Source of the DNA: an uncultured Lachnospiraceae bacterium
Lineage (GTDB): Bacteria; Bacillota; Clostridia; Lachnospirales; Lachnospiraceae
Assembly (NCBI GenBank): GCA_905197485.1
Contig: CAJJYZ010000041.1
Location: forward strand, 1-18,918
Direction of reading: 5' to 3'
DNA: 18,918 bases
The notes beneath the pieces were generated by a model. That model ran no database searches and had not been told where the DNA came from. It worked only from the letters and a program-made list of their open reading frames with translations. Below, in pieces: positions 1 through 9,229 of the stretch; the first letter of the stretch is position 1, and every line of letters starts with the position of its first letter. The translations under genes and the position numbers were made by a program.

Positions 1-156
1 TGCAGAATGATGTATAGTATTTGCGAGAGGCACCTTCTTTCGTAAATGTTGCAAATGTTTGTTTGAGCACTTTCATTATACAACATCTGGAATCGAAGTG
101 TCTTTCTTTTATGCAAAATCACGAACTTGCTCATTTATAGTAAAAAACTAAAATAT
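1..156. other. Left-edge sequence not homologous to the downstream adhesin; possible insertion-element end
   Basis: The giant adhesin gene should have a signal peptide and an N-terminal region here, but none of the three + frames gives one. The adhesin frame has a stop at 64-66. The other two + frames close at about 138-148. Recognisable adhesin sequence starts near 157 with SSNANYIIFRDIDLS. On the minus strand two frames stay open to the window edge, one from an ATG at 134 and one from an ATG at 76. They could be the start of a transposase or another gene pointing left, but I recognise neither and see no good ribosome binding site. An insertion-sequence end or other rearrangement junction at about 141-157 is an inference. 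Confidence 0.4.
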
Positions 157-3100
157 TCATCGAATGCCAATTATATTATTTTCCGGGATATAGATTTATC
201 GCAGGGAGAGTATTCCAATGGGGAAGATGATGACTGGAAACCTCTTCAACTGGCAGGAAACATGGAAGGCTGGAGGAACATGGAATCAGGCGCTCCGGTT
301 ACTATCTCGAATGTTCATGTGAAACAGACCGCACCGTTAGACTTACAAAAAGACAGTGGGATTGGTTTTTTCGGAAGTATCAGCAGTCATACAATTTTTG
401 AAAAAGGTGAAGGTGGCGGCGGTTTTAAATCTTCAGGCAGAATCAAAGTTCAAAATATTCACTTAGACCATGTACAGATAACGAACAGTGCTTCAACGGT
501 AGACAAAACGCCGGACTCTTTGATTGAGGGGATTCTTGGAGCTTTGGGTGGTTTGCTCGGAGGATTGCTTGATACACTTCTCCAGATTATTCCGGGACTA
601 AGTCTGGGAGATACGATAAAAAATCTATTGGAGTTGAAAAAAAGCAGCCCGGATTTATTCGCAACGGGAAGTTTTGCAGGACGTATCGTTGGTGATGTAA
701 CGGTAGAAAACTGTAAAGTGACAAACACTTCCGTACAAAGTGTAAAAGGTATGTCAGGAGGATTTGTAGGATATACGGAAGGAGCTGCAAAATATGATGG
801 GCTTTCGAAGATTCTTGGAGCAGTTGTAGATATACTTTCCGGTTTACTGAATATTATCCCGGGAGTCGGTCTTGGAGATTTGATTACGATTTTGTTGGAG
901 AATGATATAGCGCTCGATAAGTTGATACCGACGGGATATTACAATCCGATAATTAAAAACTGCAGCGTTGTGCTTTCTGACGGACAAATTGGTAATCAGG
1001 AACAGGATTATAATGGCGGATTTGTCGGGGCTCAGACAGCCACAGAGATAAGAAATTGTTCTGTTGAGAACCTGAAAATAGTGCAGGCGAAAAATGGAGC
1101 CGGAGGATTCGCGGGAATCGAAAGAGATGTCATCTTGCAAGGGGCGTTAAATGATTTAGGAATCCAACTTGCAAAATTCAATATTGACTCAAAGCAGAAT
1201 GAATGTAGGGTTGATGGTTCGGATATCCAGGTGATTGCGGCAAATTATGCGGGTGGATTTAACGGAGTGATGGCAAATAGTTCTTCAAGGTCTTCTTCCG
1301 TCAATCACTTAAAACAGGTTTCGGCTGAGAACTATGCCGGAGGTTTTACCGGACGGGCAACGATAGGATATGGAACAGTGCTTGGTGATGACGGTGAGAA
1401 AAATCACACATTGTTGAAATCAATAACGATACTTTTGGAAAAACTTGTGACTTCCGGTGAAACCGGGGTTGAATTAAATCCGACTTTATTGTCCCTTGCG
1501 GGTCTCACCCCATCCGAACTTTATGACTGTACGATAGCCGGAGAAGGTTGGAGTGTGTCGGCAACAGGCAATTATGCCGGAGGATTTATCGGTCAGGGAG
1601 ATGGAGTCAAGCTTTCCGCGAACGGAAATGGAAATCATCTCACGAACCTCACTTCTGTTACCGCGGAAAATTACGCAGGCGGCATAGCGGGAAGCATTGT
1701 GACAGCGAACCCAATCGGTGTGTTGAATAAGACGTTGGGTGTAGGAAGTTATCTTGCATCGACGGCGGAGAACATCACAGTGACGGGACAGAATCTGGCA
1801 ATCGAAGCGAAGAAGAAATATGCTTCCGGAGGATTCGGGCTTGTCCTTGGAGGAAGGATAGACCATGTGGATATCCGGGAACTGGCTTCTGTTACGGCAG
1901 GCAATTATGCCGGAGGTTTGGCAGGGCGAAGCGGTACGGGAGCCTTGGCAAAGGAAGGCGGTTTGGACGTGCTTGGTCTCGGACTCGTTAAGGTAGACAA
2001 TCTTCTCTCGCTTGCGGAGGGCGTACAGGTAGAAATAGCGAATACGACAGTCAGTGGTATTGCAAGCGGAATGGTGATTCGAGCATCAGGGAAAGTCGAG
2101 ATGACAGACGGAGAATCGATTCTTGCAGGCGGTTTTATTTCTGAGGCAGAAGGCGTTCAGGTAAACGATTCTAATGTGCGGAATTTGAAGCAAGTTTCGG
2201 CAGAACACACAGAGGGAAAAGAAAGTTTCGCCGGAGGATTTATCGGCCGCTCTCATACCGGCGGTCTTGCAGGAGTGGCAAGGGAAGAAGAGGATGGAAG
2301 CTTGAAACTTCCGGGAATTGCGAATGTAGATTCTTTGCTTACGCTTGTTCCGTATTTGCTGCCAAAGTACAGCAACGCGGTAGTAACCTTTGTGACAAAT
2401 GAAAAGAATCCGCAAGTACAAGGTACTTATGCGGGAGGGTTTGTCGGAGCAATGCAAAGCGGCTTGGTGGAGACAACAGGAATCGAGCCTTATGTTGTGT
2501 TTGGCTTGGAAATGATTCAGGGAGAAGATTATGCCGGAGGATTCTCGGGAAAAGTGGATGCCGGAGCGGTTGCGTCCTCGGATGGACTGGAATTATTAGG
2601 CGGAATTCTAAATTTAAGTCTTGACAATTTGATTGACGTGTTAAATGTCTATATTCCAAGCATTCAGTCTGCAGGTGTAAAATCTGCAGAACAAGGATTC
2701 ACAGTAGAAGCGACAGAAAAAGAGAGCGCTGCTGGCGGCTATATTGGATATGGAAGCGGTGTACAGATTAAGCAATCGGATGTTACTTCTTTGGCACATA
2801 CGGTAGTGGCACCACCGACAGATAGTCTGGAATCTACAGATGGAAGCAGTTATTTTGGCGAGAACTCTCAATATGCGGTAAAAGGCGGAAAGTATGCCGG
2901 AGGATATATCGGATGCGTCGATATTGACTCAGCGGCAGCCGTCGGAGGAGGACTCGGGCTATTGGGAGATTTGTTGAATTTAGAGAATGTATTGTCCGCG
3001 TTAGATGCGGTTGCATCCAAGATTTCAGATTCGGATGTAGAAGGATGCTCCGGTGGTTTTTCCGTTTTGGCAAATGGAACAGACAAAGCAGGAGCGATTG

Positions 3101-6100
3101 GAAAAGCCGGAGGGTTTGCCGGAAGAGTTTCGGGTTCCCAGATTCAGAAATGCAATGTCAGAAACTTTGCATACATCATCGGACAGGAGATGTCCGGTGG
3201 TTTTGCCGGAGAGATAGAGCCGGGGAATGTGGCGGCAATACTGGAAGATGGAAGTATTCTGGATGGAATCGTGAATATACGGGATAGTGTGGCAAGCTTG
3301 GTAAACACATTCATCCCTATCATTGAAGATAGTTCCACAAGCGCGGTGCCTTGTGGAGGTGCGGTTCGTGCAGAGGGATTATCGGAGGCACAGGCAGCGC
3401 GAGGAATTGCCGGAGGCTATGTCGGCTATAACCATGGTGGAAGAATCGATGGAAAGAATATGGAATGTGCAGTGCACAGACTTCGCTCTGTCTATGGAGG
3501 AGAATTTGCAGGAGGATTTACAGGGCTTCTGGAAAATGCGGATTTGGCAGGGACAGGAAATATCAGTCTGTTGTTCGGGCTCGTAGAGCTTGGCAATGTA
3601 TTGAGTCTCTTAAATGCAGTATATCCGACGGAAACGAATACAGCGGTATATGGTCCACTTAGAAATGTGGACATGAATACGTGGAATGCCTGGGTAAAAG
3701 GAGTCGGCGAAGAAGGAGTCTATGGAAAAGACTTTCCAACAGAATCGGTGCAGTCGGAAGAAGAACTTCAGAATCTCATCCGGGAGTATGCTTATGGATA
3801 TCGTGTGAAGGCGGGAAGAGAGCATACCGGAACGGGTAAAATGCAGGCAGGAATTGCCGGAGGCTATGTCGGAAGAATGGAAGGCGGAGTGATAACGGAA
3901 GCCCATGCGTGGGATGCAAAAGATATTCTAGCCTATCGAAGCGCCGGAGGATTCGCAGGAGAGATGGTGACCGGAGGCGTGGCGGAGATTGGAAGCGTAT
4001 CTTTGTTGAAGCTGGATATTCTTGGCTCGCTCAACGCGGTACAGACTTTCGTTCCTGTAATACGGAATTCGGATATCACAGGATATCAGTCGGGAATGCA
4101 GGTGAAGACCACCGGAATTCCGAAGAAAAACGCGAGTGAAAAAATAGAAAAATGCGGATATGCCGGAGGATTTGTAGGCAGTATGATAGGCGGACAAATC
4201 TGGGGAAATTGGAGTGGAAAAGAAAAGATTCAGACCGATGCAAAACCGGACCCATCAAATAACCGTTGCTTTGTGGCAAATTTGAGAAGAGTGGACGGAA
4301 GCAATGCGGTCGGAGGATTTGCAGGGAAAATCGAGCCGGGCAGCGCGGCTGCGCTTAATACATCATCCAGCGAAGGATTGATGGGCGGTTTATTGCAGAA
4401 ATTAATCGGAACGCCGGGCGATTTACTTTCTTTATTGAATGCAACACTTTCTACGGTGACTGCATCGGATGTGAAGGCATGGGACGATTGGGGAATCTTG
4501 GTAAATGGAGTCTATAGCGACGGAAGCGCCAATACGAAGTATGCAAAGGCAGCCGGAGGATTCGCAGGAGAAATCAGAGGCGCCGTTATCGGTGATAAAG
4601 ATGTGAAGGAACAAGGAGTCCATGTGGAGAATCTTCGAAGTGTGACCGGTGGAGAGCATGCGGGAGGCTTCTTTGGCCTGGCAGATGTGTCGGCAGTTGC
4701 AGAAATCACAGGAGACGGAAAGACAAGTATCCTGCAAAGTTTATTAACGCTTGGCTCGTCAGATGTGTTGGATGCATTTCGCACTTATATTTATGATTCC
4801 AGCGTTGCAGGTACGAAGGAAGCAGGGCTGGAAGTTCTGGCTCGTGACGGTAAGAAGCAAGAATATGTCAATGATTCGATTTATACAGGAAATGCCGGAG
4901 GATTCGGAGGAACGCTGCTGAATAGTTCGGTAAAAAGAAGTGCGGTGACGAACTTGCGGATAGTAGAAGGGCAGAACTATACAGGAGGCTTTATCGGACA
5001 TCTTGGAAAAAGCGGCGTGGTAGATTTGGACAGCTTGGGTGTCTTTAAAGATGTTATCGGAGTCGGCGCCGGGGTAATGGATGTATTCGGTTCCCATGTC
5101 GAGAATTCCCGCGTAGAAGGCATGGAAGATGGATTTACAGTCAAGAGTGAGAACACGATAAATGCACGAGAAAAAGAAGAGATAGCCGGAGGATTTACCG
5201 GATATGCAGACTTGGCAAAACTGGACCGCAATGAAGTTATGAAGCTAAAACAAGTGGCAAGCGAAGAAATAGCCGGAGGATTTGCAGGAAAGACAAGCTT
5301 TGCTTACCTCGCGAAGATTCAGGCGGATTCATGGCTTGTAAACCAACTGGTAGGATTGCTGAATAAGCTTCTGAAAGCGCTTTGGGTGGAAGATTTGCAG
5401 GAAGGAAAAGTAATCCATATCAATCTTGGCATCATTACAGTAGACGCGTTGTATAAAGGAGACCTCGTTCATGTAGATTTGTTAGGGCTTCCGATTCGGA
5501 TTCGTCTGGCAAAGGGAGAACAACTGGCAACGATTTATATTGGAGACAGTAAGATAGAACTTAATTGTTCGGACGATGGAACGATTCAAAATAATGCAGA
5601 GGACTTGAAAAATGAACTGAATATTTCTCTTATAAAAGCGAACCGGACAAGAATTGCGAATTGTAAGATATCCGGCATCCCGGTAGGTTATGATGTATAT
5701 GGAGGTGGAGCGGGAAATCAATCCAATGGTTCCGGAGAAAAAGGCTGTGCGGGAGGATTTGTCGGATTCAACAACGAGGGGCTTCTGAAGGAAAACTCTA
5801 TGGAATTTGCAGATGTTATCCGGGGAACAAAAGGTATGACAGGGCCGTTTACGGGAAAGAGCGCGTTGAAGTCAGAATGGGAATTTAATAAACTGGAAAA
5901 AATCGAAGGCGAGAATAATACGTATCATATTTATCGCGAACTTCATCCCGAGTACGAAAACATTCTCGGAAAAAATGGACAGATATTACAGAATCAATTT
6001 GAAACGTCTCAAAATCCGCCATGGAATATTTATACCATCAAACATTTGGGAAAAGGAAAAGTTGAAACGTTTGAGGACTTAAAAGGCGCGGTATTGAGTG

Positions 6101-6717
6101 ATGGCACAAATACGAAACCGTTGCAGGCGTATGAGGAAGAAGGCGCGATGGCAGTCCTGATGAACAATACGCCGACAAAACCGACACCGCCTGGTGGTGG
6201 AGAAGAGGCTCCGGATATTCAGGACCCTTGTAAAGATACGATTGAACTTCGCGTGAAGAAGATATGGAAAGAGGACGAAGAAGAGACGCGTCCAAAAGAA
6301 ATAGTCCTACATGTGACGAGAACGTATGAAGTTGATGGAGAAACCATAGAAGATACCGAATTTAACGGTAAGAATCAGATTGTTTTGACAGAATCGGACT
6401 ATCAGTCGAAAGATACATGGGAAAAGGTTTTTGGAAAGTTTGCTGCTTACAAAGAAGGAGAAAACGGTCAAAAATATTACTACACATATCATGTGAGTGA
6501 AGATGTGCTTTCAGGCTACCACACAGAAATTTCCTACAAAGGGAAATATCAGTATGGAGTTACGATTACAAACTCGAAGGAATGGGAAGCGAATCCTCTT
6601 CCGGAGACAGGGGGGATGGGAACAACCCCGTATTATGCGATAGGAATTTTGCTTTTAGCGTTATTAGGAATGACTGAGGTGTTGAGACGAAAAAAACGAA
6701 AAGCAGAGTCACTATAA
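127..6717 (+). CDS. Giant LPXTG-anchored surface protein with AGGFxG repeats, 5'-truncated
   Basis: Cell-wall-anchored surface protein, probably an adhesin or pilus-tip protein of the pilus locus. Position 127 is only the first TTG in the open frame. There is no ribosome binding site or signal peptide, and residues 1-10 look unrelated, so the true N-terminus is missing. From residue ~11 (ANYIIFRDIDLS) the sequence reads as a real exported protein. About 30 AGGFxG/AGGYxG motifs follow, probably turns of a beta-solenoid resembling GLUG repeats, alternating with leucine-rich segments such as VLSLLNAV. A proline/glycine linker comes next, then a Cna_B-like domain (~2037-2153), where a lysine of KKIWKED, a glutamate in VSEDVLSGY and an asparagine of TITNS could form an isopeptide bond. 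The end is LPETGG at 2158, a hydrophobic helix and a basic tail. The major pilin gene starts 22 bp downstream. The product is probably not exported unless the missing 5' end is restored. The binding target is unknown. Confidence 0.9.
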   Translation: MLIYSKKLKYSSNANYIIFRDIDLSQGEYSNGEDDDWKPLQLAGNMEGWRNMESGAPVTISNVHVKQTAPLDLQKDSGIGFFGSISSHTIFEKGEGGGGFKSSGRIKVQNIHLDHVQITNSASTVDKTPDSLIEGILGALGGLLGGLLDTLLQIIPGLSLGDTIKNLLELKKSSPDLFATGSFAGRIVGDVTVENCKVTNTSVQSVKGMSGGFVGYTEGAAKYDGLSKILGAVVDILSGLLNIIPGVGLGDLITILLENDIALDKLIPTGYYNPIIKNCSVVLSDGQIGNQEQDYNGGFVGAQTATEIRNCSVENLKIVQAKNGAGGFAGIERDVILQGALNDLGIQLAKFNIDSKQNECRVDGSDIQVIAANYAGGFNGVMANSSSRSSSVNHLKQVSAENYAGGFTGRATIGYGTVLGDDGEKNHTLLKSITILLEKLVTSGETGVELNPTLLSLAGLTPSELYDCTIAGEGWSVSATGNYAGGFIGQGDGVKLSANGNGNHLTNLTSVTAENYAGGIAGSIVTANPIGVLNKTLGVGSYLASTAENITVTGQNLAIEAKKKYASGGFGLVLGGRIDHVDIRELASVTAGNYAGGLAGRSGTGALAKEGGLDVLGLGLVKVDNLLSLAEGVQVEIANTTVSGIASGMVIRASGKVEMTDGESILAGGFISEAEGVQVNDSNVRNLKQVSAEHTEGKESFAGGFIGRSHTGGLAGVAREEEDGSLKLPGIANVDSLLTLVPYLLPKYSNAVVTFVTNEKNPQVQGTYAGGFVGAMQSGLVETTGIEPYVVFGLEMIQGEDYAGGFSGKVDAGAVASSDGLELLGGILNLSLDNLIDVLNVYIPSIQSAGVKSAEQGFTVEATEKESAAGGYIGYGSGVQIKQSDVTSLAHTVVAPPTDSLESTDGSSYFGENSQYAVKGGKYAGGYIGCVDIDSAAAVGGGLGLLGDLLNLENVLSALDAVASKISDSDVEGCSGGFSVLANGTDKAGAIGKAGGFAGRVSGSQIQKCNVRNFAYIIGQEMSGGFAGEIEPGNVAAILEDGSILDGIVNIRDSVASLVNTFIPIIEDSSTSAVPCGGAVRAEGLSEAQAARGIAGGYVGYNHGGRIDGKNMECAVHRLRSVYGGEFAGGFTGLLENADLAGTGNISLLFGLVELGNVLSLLNAVYPTETNTAVYGPLRNVDMNTWNAWVKGVGEEGVYGKDFPTESVQSEEELQNLIREYAYGYRVKAGREHTGTGKMQAGIAGGYVGRMEGGVITEAHAWDAKDILAYRSAGGFAGEMVTGGVAEIGSVSLLKLDILGSLNAVQTFVPVIRNSDITGYQSGMQVKTTGIPKKNASEKIEKCGYAGGFVGSMIGGQIWGNWSGKEKIQTDAKPDPSNNRCFVANLRRVDGSNAVGGFAGKIEPGSAAALNTSSSEGLMGGLLQKLIGTPGDLLSLLNATLSTVTASDVKAWDDWGILVNGVYSDGSANTKYAKAAGGFAGEIRGAVIGDKDVKEQGVHVENLRSVTGGEHAGGFFGLADVSAVAEITGDGKTSILQSLLTLGSSDVLDAFRTYIYDSSVAGTKEAGLEVLARDGKKQEYVNDSIYTGNAGGFGGTLLNSSVKRSAVTNLRIVEGQNYTGGFIGHLGKSGVVDLDSLGVFKDVIGVGAGVMDVFGSHVENSRVEGMEDGFTVKSENTINAREKEEIAGGFTGYADLAKLDRNEVMKLKQVASEEIAGGFAGKTSFAYLAKIQADSWLVNQLVGLLNKLLKALWVEDLQEGKVIHINLGIITVDALYKGDLVHVDLLGLPIRIRLAKGEQLATIYIGDSKIELNCSDDGTIQNNAEDLKNELNISLIKANRTRIANCKISGIPVGYDVYGGGAGNQSNGSGEKGCAGGFVGFNNEGLLKENSMEFADVIRGTKGMTGPFTGKSALKSEWEFNKLEKIEGENNTYHIYRELHPEYENILGKNGQILQNQFETSQNPPWNIYTIKHLGKGKVETFEDLKGAVLSDGTNTKPLQAYEEEGAMAVLMNNTPTKPTPPGGGEEAPDIQDPCKDTIELRVKKIWKEDEEETRPKEIVLHVTRTYEVDGETIEDTEFNGKNQIVLTESDYQSKDTWEKVFGKFAAYKEGENGQKYYYTYHVSEDVLSGYHTEISYKGKYQYGVTITNSKEWEANPLPETGGMGTTPYYAIGILLLALLGMTEVLRRKKRKAESL
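754..5766 (+). repeat. About 30 AGGFxG-coding degenerate repeats within the giant adhesin
   Basis: The core DNA unit resembles gccggaggatttgtcgga, encoding A-G-G-F/Y-x-G, and recurs about 30 times from 754 to 5766. The flanking residues diverge, so this is an old protein repeat rather than a recent tandem DNA expansion. Between many copies lie leucine-rich stretches, for example near 2587-2664, 2947-3024, 3568-3642 and 4378-4458. These give a larger unit of roughly 300-430 bp. The fold is inferred to be a beta-solenoid. Confidence 0.85.
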
Positions 6718-6739
6718 AAAGATAAAGGAGAGAAAGAAC

Positions 6740-8263
6740 ATGAAGAAAATGAAAAAATGGGCAGCAGTCGCGTTAGCCCTTGTCATGACAATGGCGCTTG
6801 GAATGACAACGTTGGCAGCAGAAGCGGCTGCCGCGAAAAAAGGAAGCTTGACGGTGAATGTGAACGCAGAGAACACATTACAAGGGCAGAGATTGGACTT
6901 GTATAAGTTGTTTGACCTTACAGTAAGTGGAGAAGGGGATAGTGCAAAATTCGGATATACAGTAAGTCCGGAGTACAAAGACGCATTAAAAAAGGTTTTA
7001 GGACTTGGAGAAAATGCTGCAGATGATGAATATTATCAGAAAGTTTCCGAGAAAAAGGATGCAGAAGTAATTAAGAAATTTGCAGAAGACCTTTCAAAAG
7101 AAATTTTAGCAGAAGGAAAAGCAGCAACTACGACATCTGGTAAAATCGAGGGAGAAGTTCAGTCTTATACATTTAATGACTTAGACTATGGATACTATCT
7201 TGTACACCAGACTGGAACAACAAAACTCCAATCTTCTTTAGTTTCTGTATATGGAACATCCAGCGAGATTGATTTGAAAGGTACGACTCCTTCTATTGAG
7301 AAGAGAGCGAATCAGGAAACAGTTTCCATCAATCAGGTTGTCGAATATACGGTAACAGGTATGATTCCGGATTCAACAGGACATGCCGAATATGTGTATA
7401 AGATTCACGATACGTTGTCAAAAGGTCTTGATTTTTCAGATAAGACCGGAACTGTAAATCAAGGTACAAATTACAATGTTTCTGTAAAAATCGGAGATGG
7501 AGCTGCGGAAACAGTCGAAGCGACGTTATCAGGAGATGGAAATAGACAGATGAGTATTGATTTGTCTTCCTGGGTAAGAAATCATAAGAATGATGCCGGA
7601 AAAGAATTTACAGTTACATATTATGCAAAAGTAAACGAGGATGCGGTAGTCACAGAGAAAAACATTGCTTCATTGGAATACGGAAATAAACCGGGAGAAA
7701 CAACGACTACAAAACCATCAGAGGCGAAAACTCCGACGTATGCTTTGAATATCAACAAAACAGACATGAAGACAACTATGCTGGAAGGAGCGGTTTTCCG
7801 CCTGTATCAGAACGAGCAGGATGCGCTCGCTGTAAATGATAAAGCGATGAAAGTTAAAGGTCAGGATGGAAAGTATACAGTAGATGCCGACCAGACAGGC
7901 GGAGCAAATATGGATATGATTTCTGTAAAAACACAGCTTGACGGACAGAACTACAACTTACAGTTAAACGGTCTTGCGGCCGGCACTTATTACCTGGTGG
8001 AGACAAAGGCGCCGGAAGGATATAACAAGATTGCAGACCCTGTGATGATTAAAATTAATAAAAGTGAAACAGACGATGTCAATGATTGGACATTGGAAGG
8101 AACAGAAGGTGTGATAAAAGACAAAATTTTAGATGTCAAAAATAGCACTGGTTCCCTTCTCCCAGAGACAGGTGGAATGGGTACGATTCTGTTCACAGGC
8201 ATCGCAGTTGTGTTAATTGTAGGAGTAATGATTAGCTTCGTAGTGAGCAGAAGAAAACGATAA
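6740..8263 (+). CDS. LPXTG major pilin (SpaA/Cna_B-type backbone subunit)
   Basis: Probable shaft subunit of a sortase-assembled pilus, 507 residues. It starts at ATG 6740 behind AAAGGAGA. Residues 1-27 form a signal peptide (MKKMKKWAAVALALVM..., cleavage likely near LAA). An N-terminal pilin domain is followed by a middle domain with likely isopeptide partners K188 (SIEKRA) and N316 (LEYGNKP). A SpaA-type domain then carries K340 (NINKTD) and the E-box E421 (VETKAPEGY). The C-terminus has LPETGG at 474, a hydrophobic helix and RRKR. The gene lies 22 bp after the giant adhesin with no visible promoter, so it depended on upstream transcription. The usual YPKN pilin-motif lysine is not obvious, so which lysine links subunits cannot be said. 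The major-subunit role rests on size, domain order and position just before the class C sortase. Confidence 0.9.
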   Translation: MKKMKKWAAVALALVMTMALGMTTLAAEAAAAKKGSLTVNVNAENTLQGQRLDLYKLFDLTVSGEGDSAKFGYTVSPEYKDALKKVLGLGENAADDEYYQKVSEKKDAEVIKKFAEDLSKEILAEGKAATTTSGKIEGEVQSYTFNDLDYGYYLVHQTGTTKLQSSLVSVYGTSSEIDLKGTTPSIEKRANQETVSINQVVEYTVTGMIPDSTGHAEYVYKIHDTLSKGLDFSDKTGTVNQGTNYNVSVKIGDGAAETVEATLSGDGNRQMSIDLSSWVRNHKNDAGKEFTVTYYAKVNEDAVVTEKNIASLEYGNKPGETTTTKPSEAKTPTYALNINKTDMKTTMLEGAVFRLYQNEQDALAVNDKAMKVKGQDGKYTVDADQTGGANMDMISVKTQLDGQNYNLQLNGLAAGTYYLVETKAPEGYNKIADPVMIKINKSETDDVNDWTLEGTEGVIKDKILDVKNSTGSLLPETGGMGTILFTGIAVVLIVGVMISFVVSRRKR

Positions 8264-8277
8264 GTAAATAAGGCCAA

Positions 8278-8312
8278 GAAGAGTGGCTGTCCGCTTCGGA
8301 CAGCGCTCTTTC
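8278..8312 (+). terminator. Terminator-like hairpin between major pilin and sortase genes
   Basis: The loop-closing stem GCTGTCCG / CGGACAGC (8 bp, loop CTT) is extended by GAG / CTC with one bulged G. It is preceded by AAGAA and followed by CTCTTTCTG. The stem is strong but the U-run is short, so partial termination or mRNA 3'-end protection is more likely than full termination. It lies 15 bp after the pilin stop and 24 bp before the sortase start. This would give much pilin and little sortase from one transcript, which is an inference. Confidence 0.65.
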
Positions 8313-8336
8313 TGCCATAACAACAGGGAGAATGAA

Positions 8337-9224
8337 ATGAAACGACAACAGAAAAACAACCGAATAATTTTTGATATCATACGTATTGTGGTTCTTTTGA
8401 TTGCATTCTCCGTATTGTTATACCCGGCAGTCAGCAATTACCTGTATGAGAAAAATAGTGGAAAAGTTATCTCTGTCTACGATGAGAAGGCTGTGCAGAT
8501 GAGCGGGGAAGAGCGGGAACAGATGATTGCCGAAGCCAGGGCATACAATGAGGAGATGCTTGGAAATGTAGAGCTTTTAGACCCTTTTTCAACGGGAAAA
8601 CGAGAAGTCAACGAACGTTATGAACGTATTCTGGATATGAACGGTTCCGGAATGATGGGACATGTCCGGATTCCTTCGATTCATGTGGATTTGCCGATTT
8701 ATCATGGGACGAGCGAAGAAGTGCTGCAAGTTGGAGTGGGGCATTTTGAAGGGACTTCTTTTCCGGTAGGCGGAGAAAGTACGCATACGGTTTTGACGGG
8801 ACATCGAGGACTTCCGTCTAAGAAACTGTTCACAGATATGGATGAGTTGAAAGAAGGGGACGTCTTCTATATCAAAGTTGCAGGAGAAACTCTAGCGTAT
8901 GAAATCGACCAGATTCTTACGGTGCTTCCGGAAGATACGGAGGCGTTATCTATTGTACCGGGAAAGGATTACGCGACATTGGTAACTTGTACCCCATATG
9001 CGGTAAATACGCATAGACTGCTCGTGCGGGGACATCGGATTCCTTACGAAGAAGCGGTTGAGAAAGAGCCGGATAAAGTGGAAAGACGTAAAATTCCATT
9101 TGAAATCAAGGTGTTGATTGCTGCGATTCTTATGATTCTTGCCGTTTTTATCGGCGTACGCGTTTATGAAGGAAAACAAAAGAAAAAGAGAAGAAGAGGG
9201 AAAAGAGGAAGAAGGAAGAGGTGA
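8337..9224 (+). CDS. srtC: Class C (pilin-polymerising) sortase
   Basis: Membrane transpeptidase that cleaves LPXTG between T and G and joins pilin subunits. The start is taken as ATG 8337 (MKRQQKNN), six bases after AGGGAG, giving 296 residues. An upstream in-frame ATG at 8283 would place an odd 18-residue peptide through the hairpin and has no binding site. An N-terminal membrane helix (~12-30) is followed by a lid with the DPF motif typical of class C (D82-P83-F84). The catalytic triad is visible: H156 in LTGHRG, C218 in LVTCTPY and R227 in THRLLVRG. A second membrane helix lies near the C-terminus (FEIKVLIAAILMILAVFIG), followed by a very basic tail of K and R. The two-helix layout also fits class C. 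The stop overlaps the sequence leading into the next pilin gene, so the two are translationally linked. No separate housekeeping sortase is visible in the window. Confidence 0.95.
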   Translation: MKRQQKNNRIIFDIIRIVVLLIAFSVLLYPAVSNYLYEKNSGKVISVYDEKAVQMSGEEREQMIAEARAYNEEMLGNVELLDPFSTGKREVNERYERILDMNGSGMMGHVRIPSIHVDLPIYHGTSEEVLQVGVGHFEGTSFPVGGESTHTVLTGHRGLPSKKLFTDMDELKEGDVFYIKVAGETLAYEIDQILTVLPEDTEALSIVPGKDYATLVTCTPYAVNTHRLLVRGHRIPYEEAVEKEPDKVERRKIPFEIKVLIAAILMILAVFIGVRVYEGKQKKKRRRGKRGRRKR

Positions 9225-9229
9225 GAAGG

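Noticed and set aside
3045..4139. Several 76-101 codon frames overlapping the adhesin in other frames and on the minus strand
   Set aside because: All lie within the continuous adhesin frame, lack binding sites and arise from its repeated codon pattern.
754..5766. CRISPR-like or recent tandem repeat array
   Set aside because: The repeated unit is short, in frame, irregularly spaced and diverged, and encodes the protein motif AGGFxG.
8283..8336. Sortase start at ATG 8283
   Set aside because: It would translate through the intergenic hairpin and adds a non-signal-like peptide. ATG 8337 has AGGGAG at good spacing and leads straight into the membrane helix.
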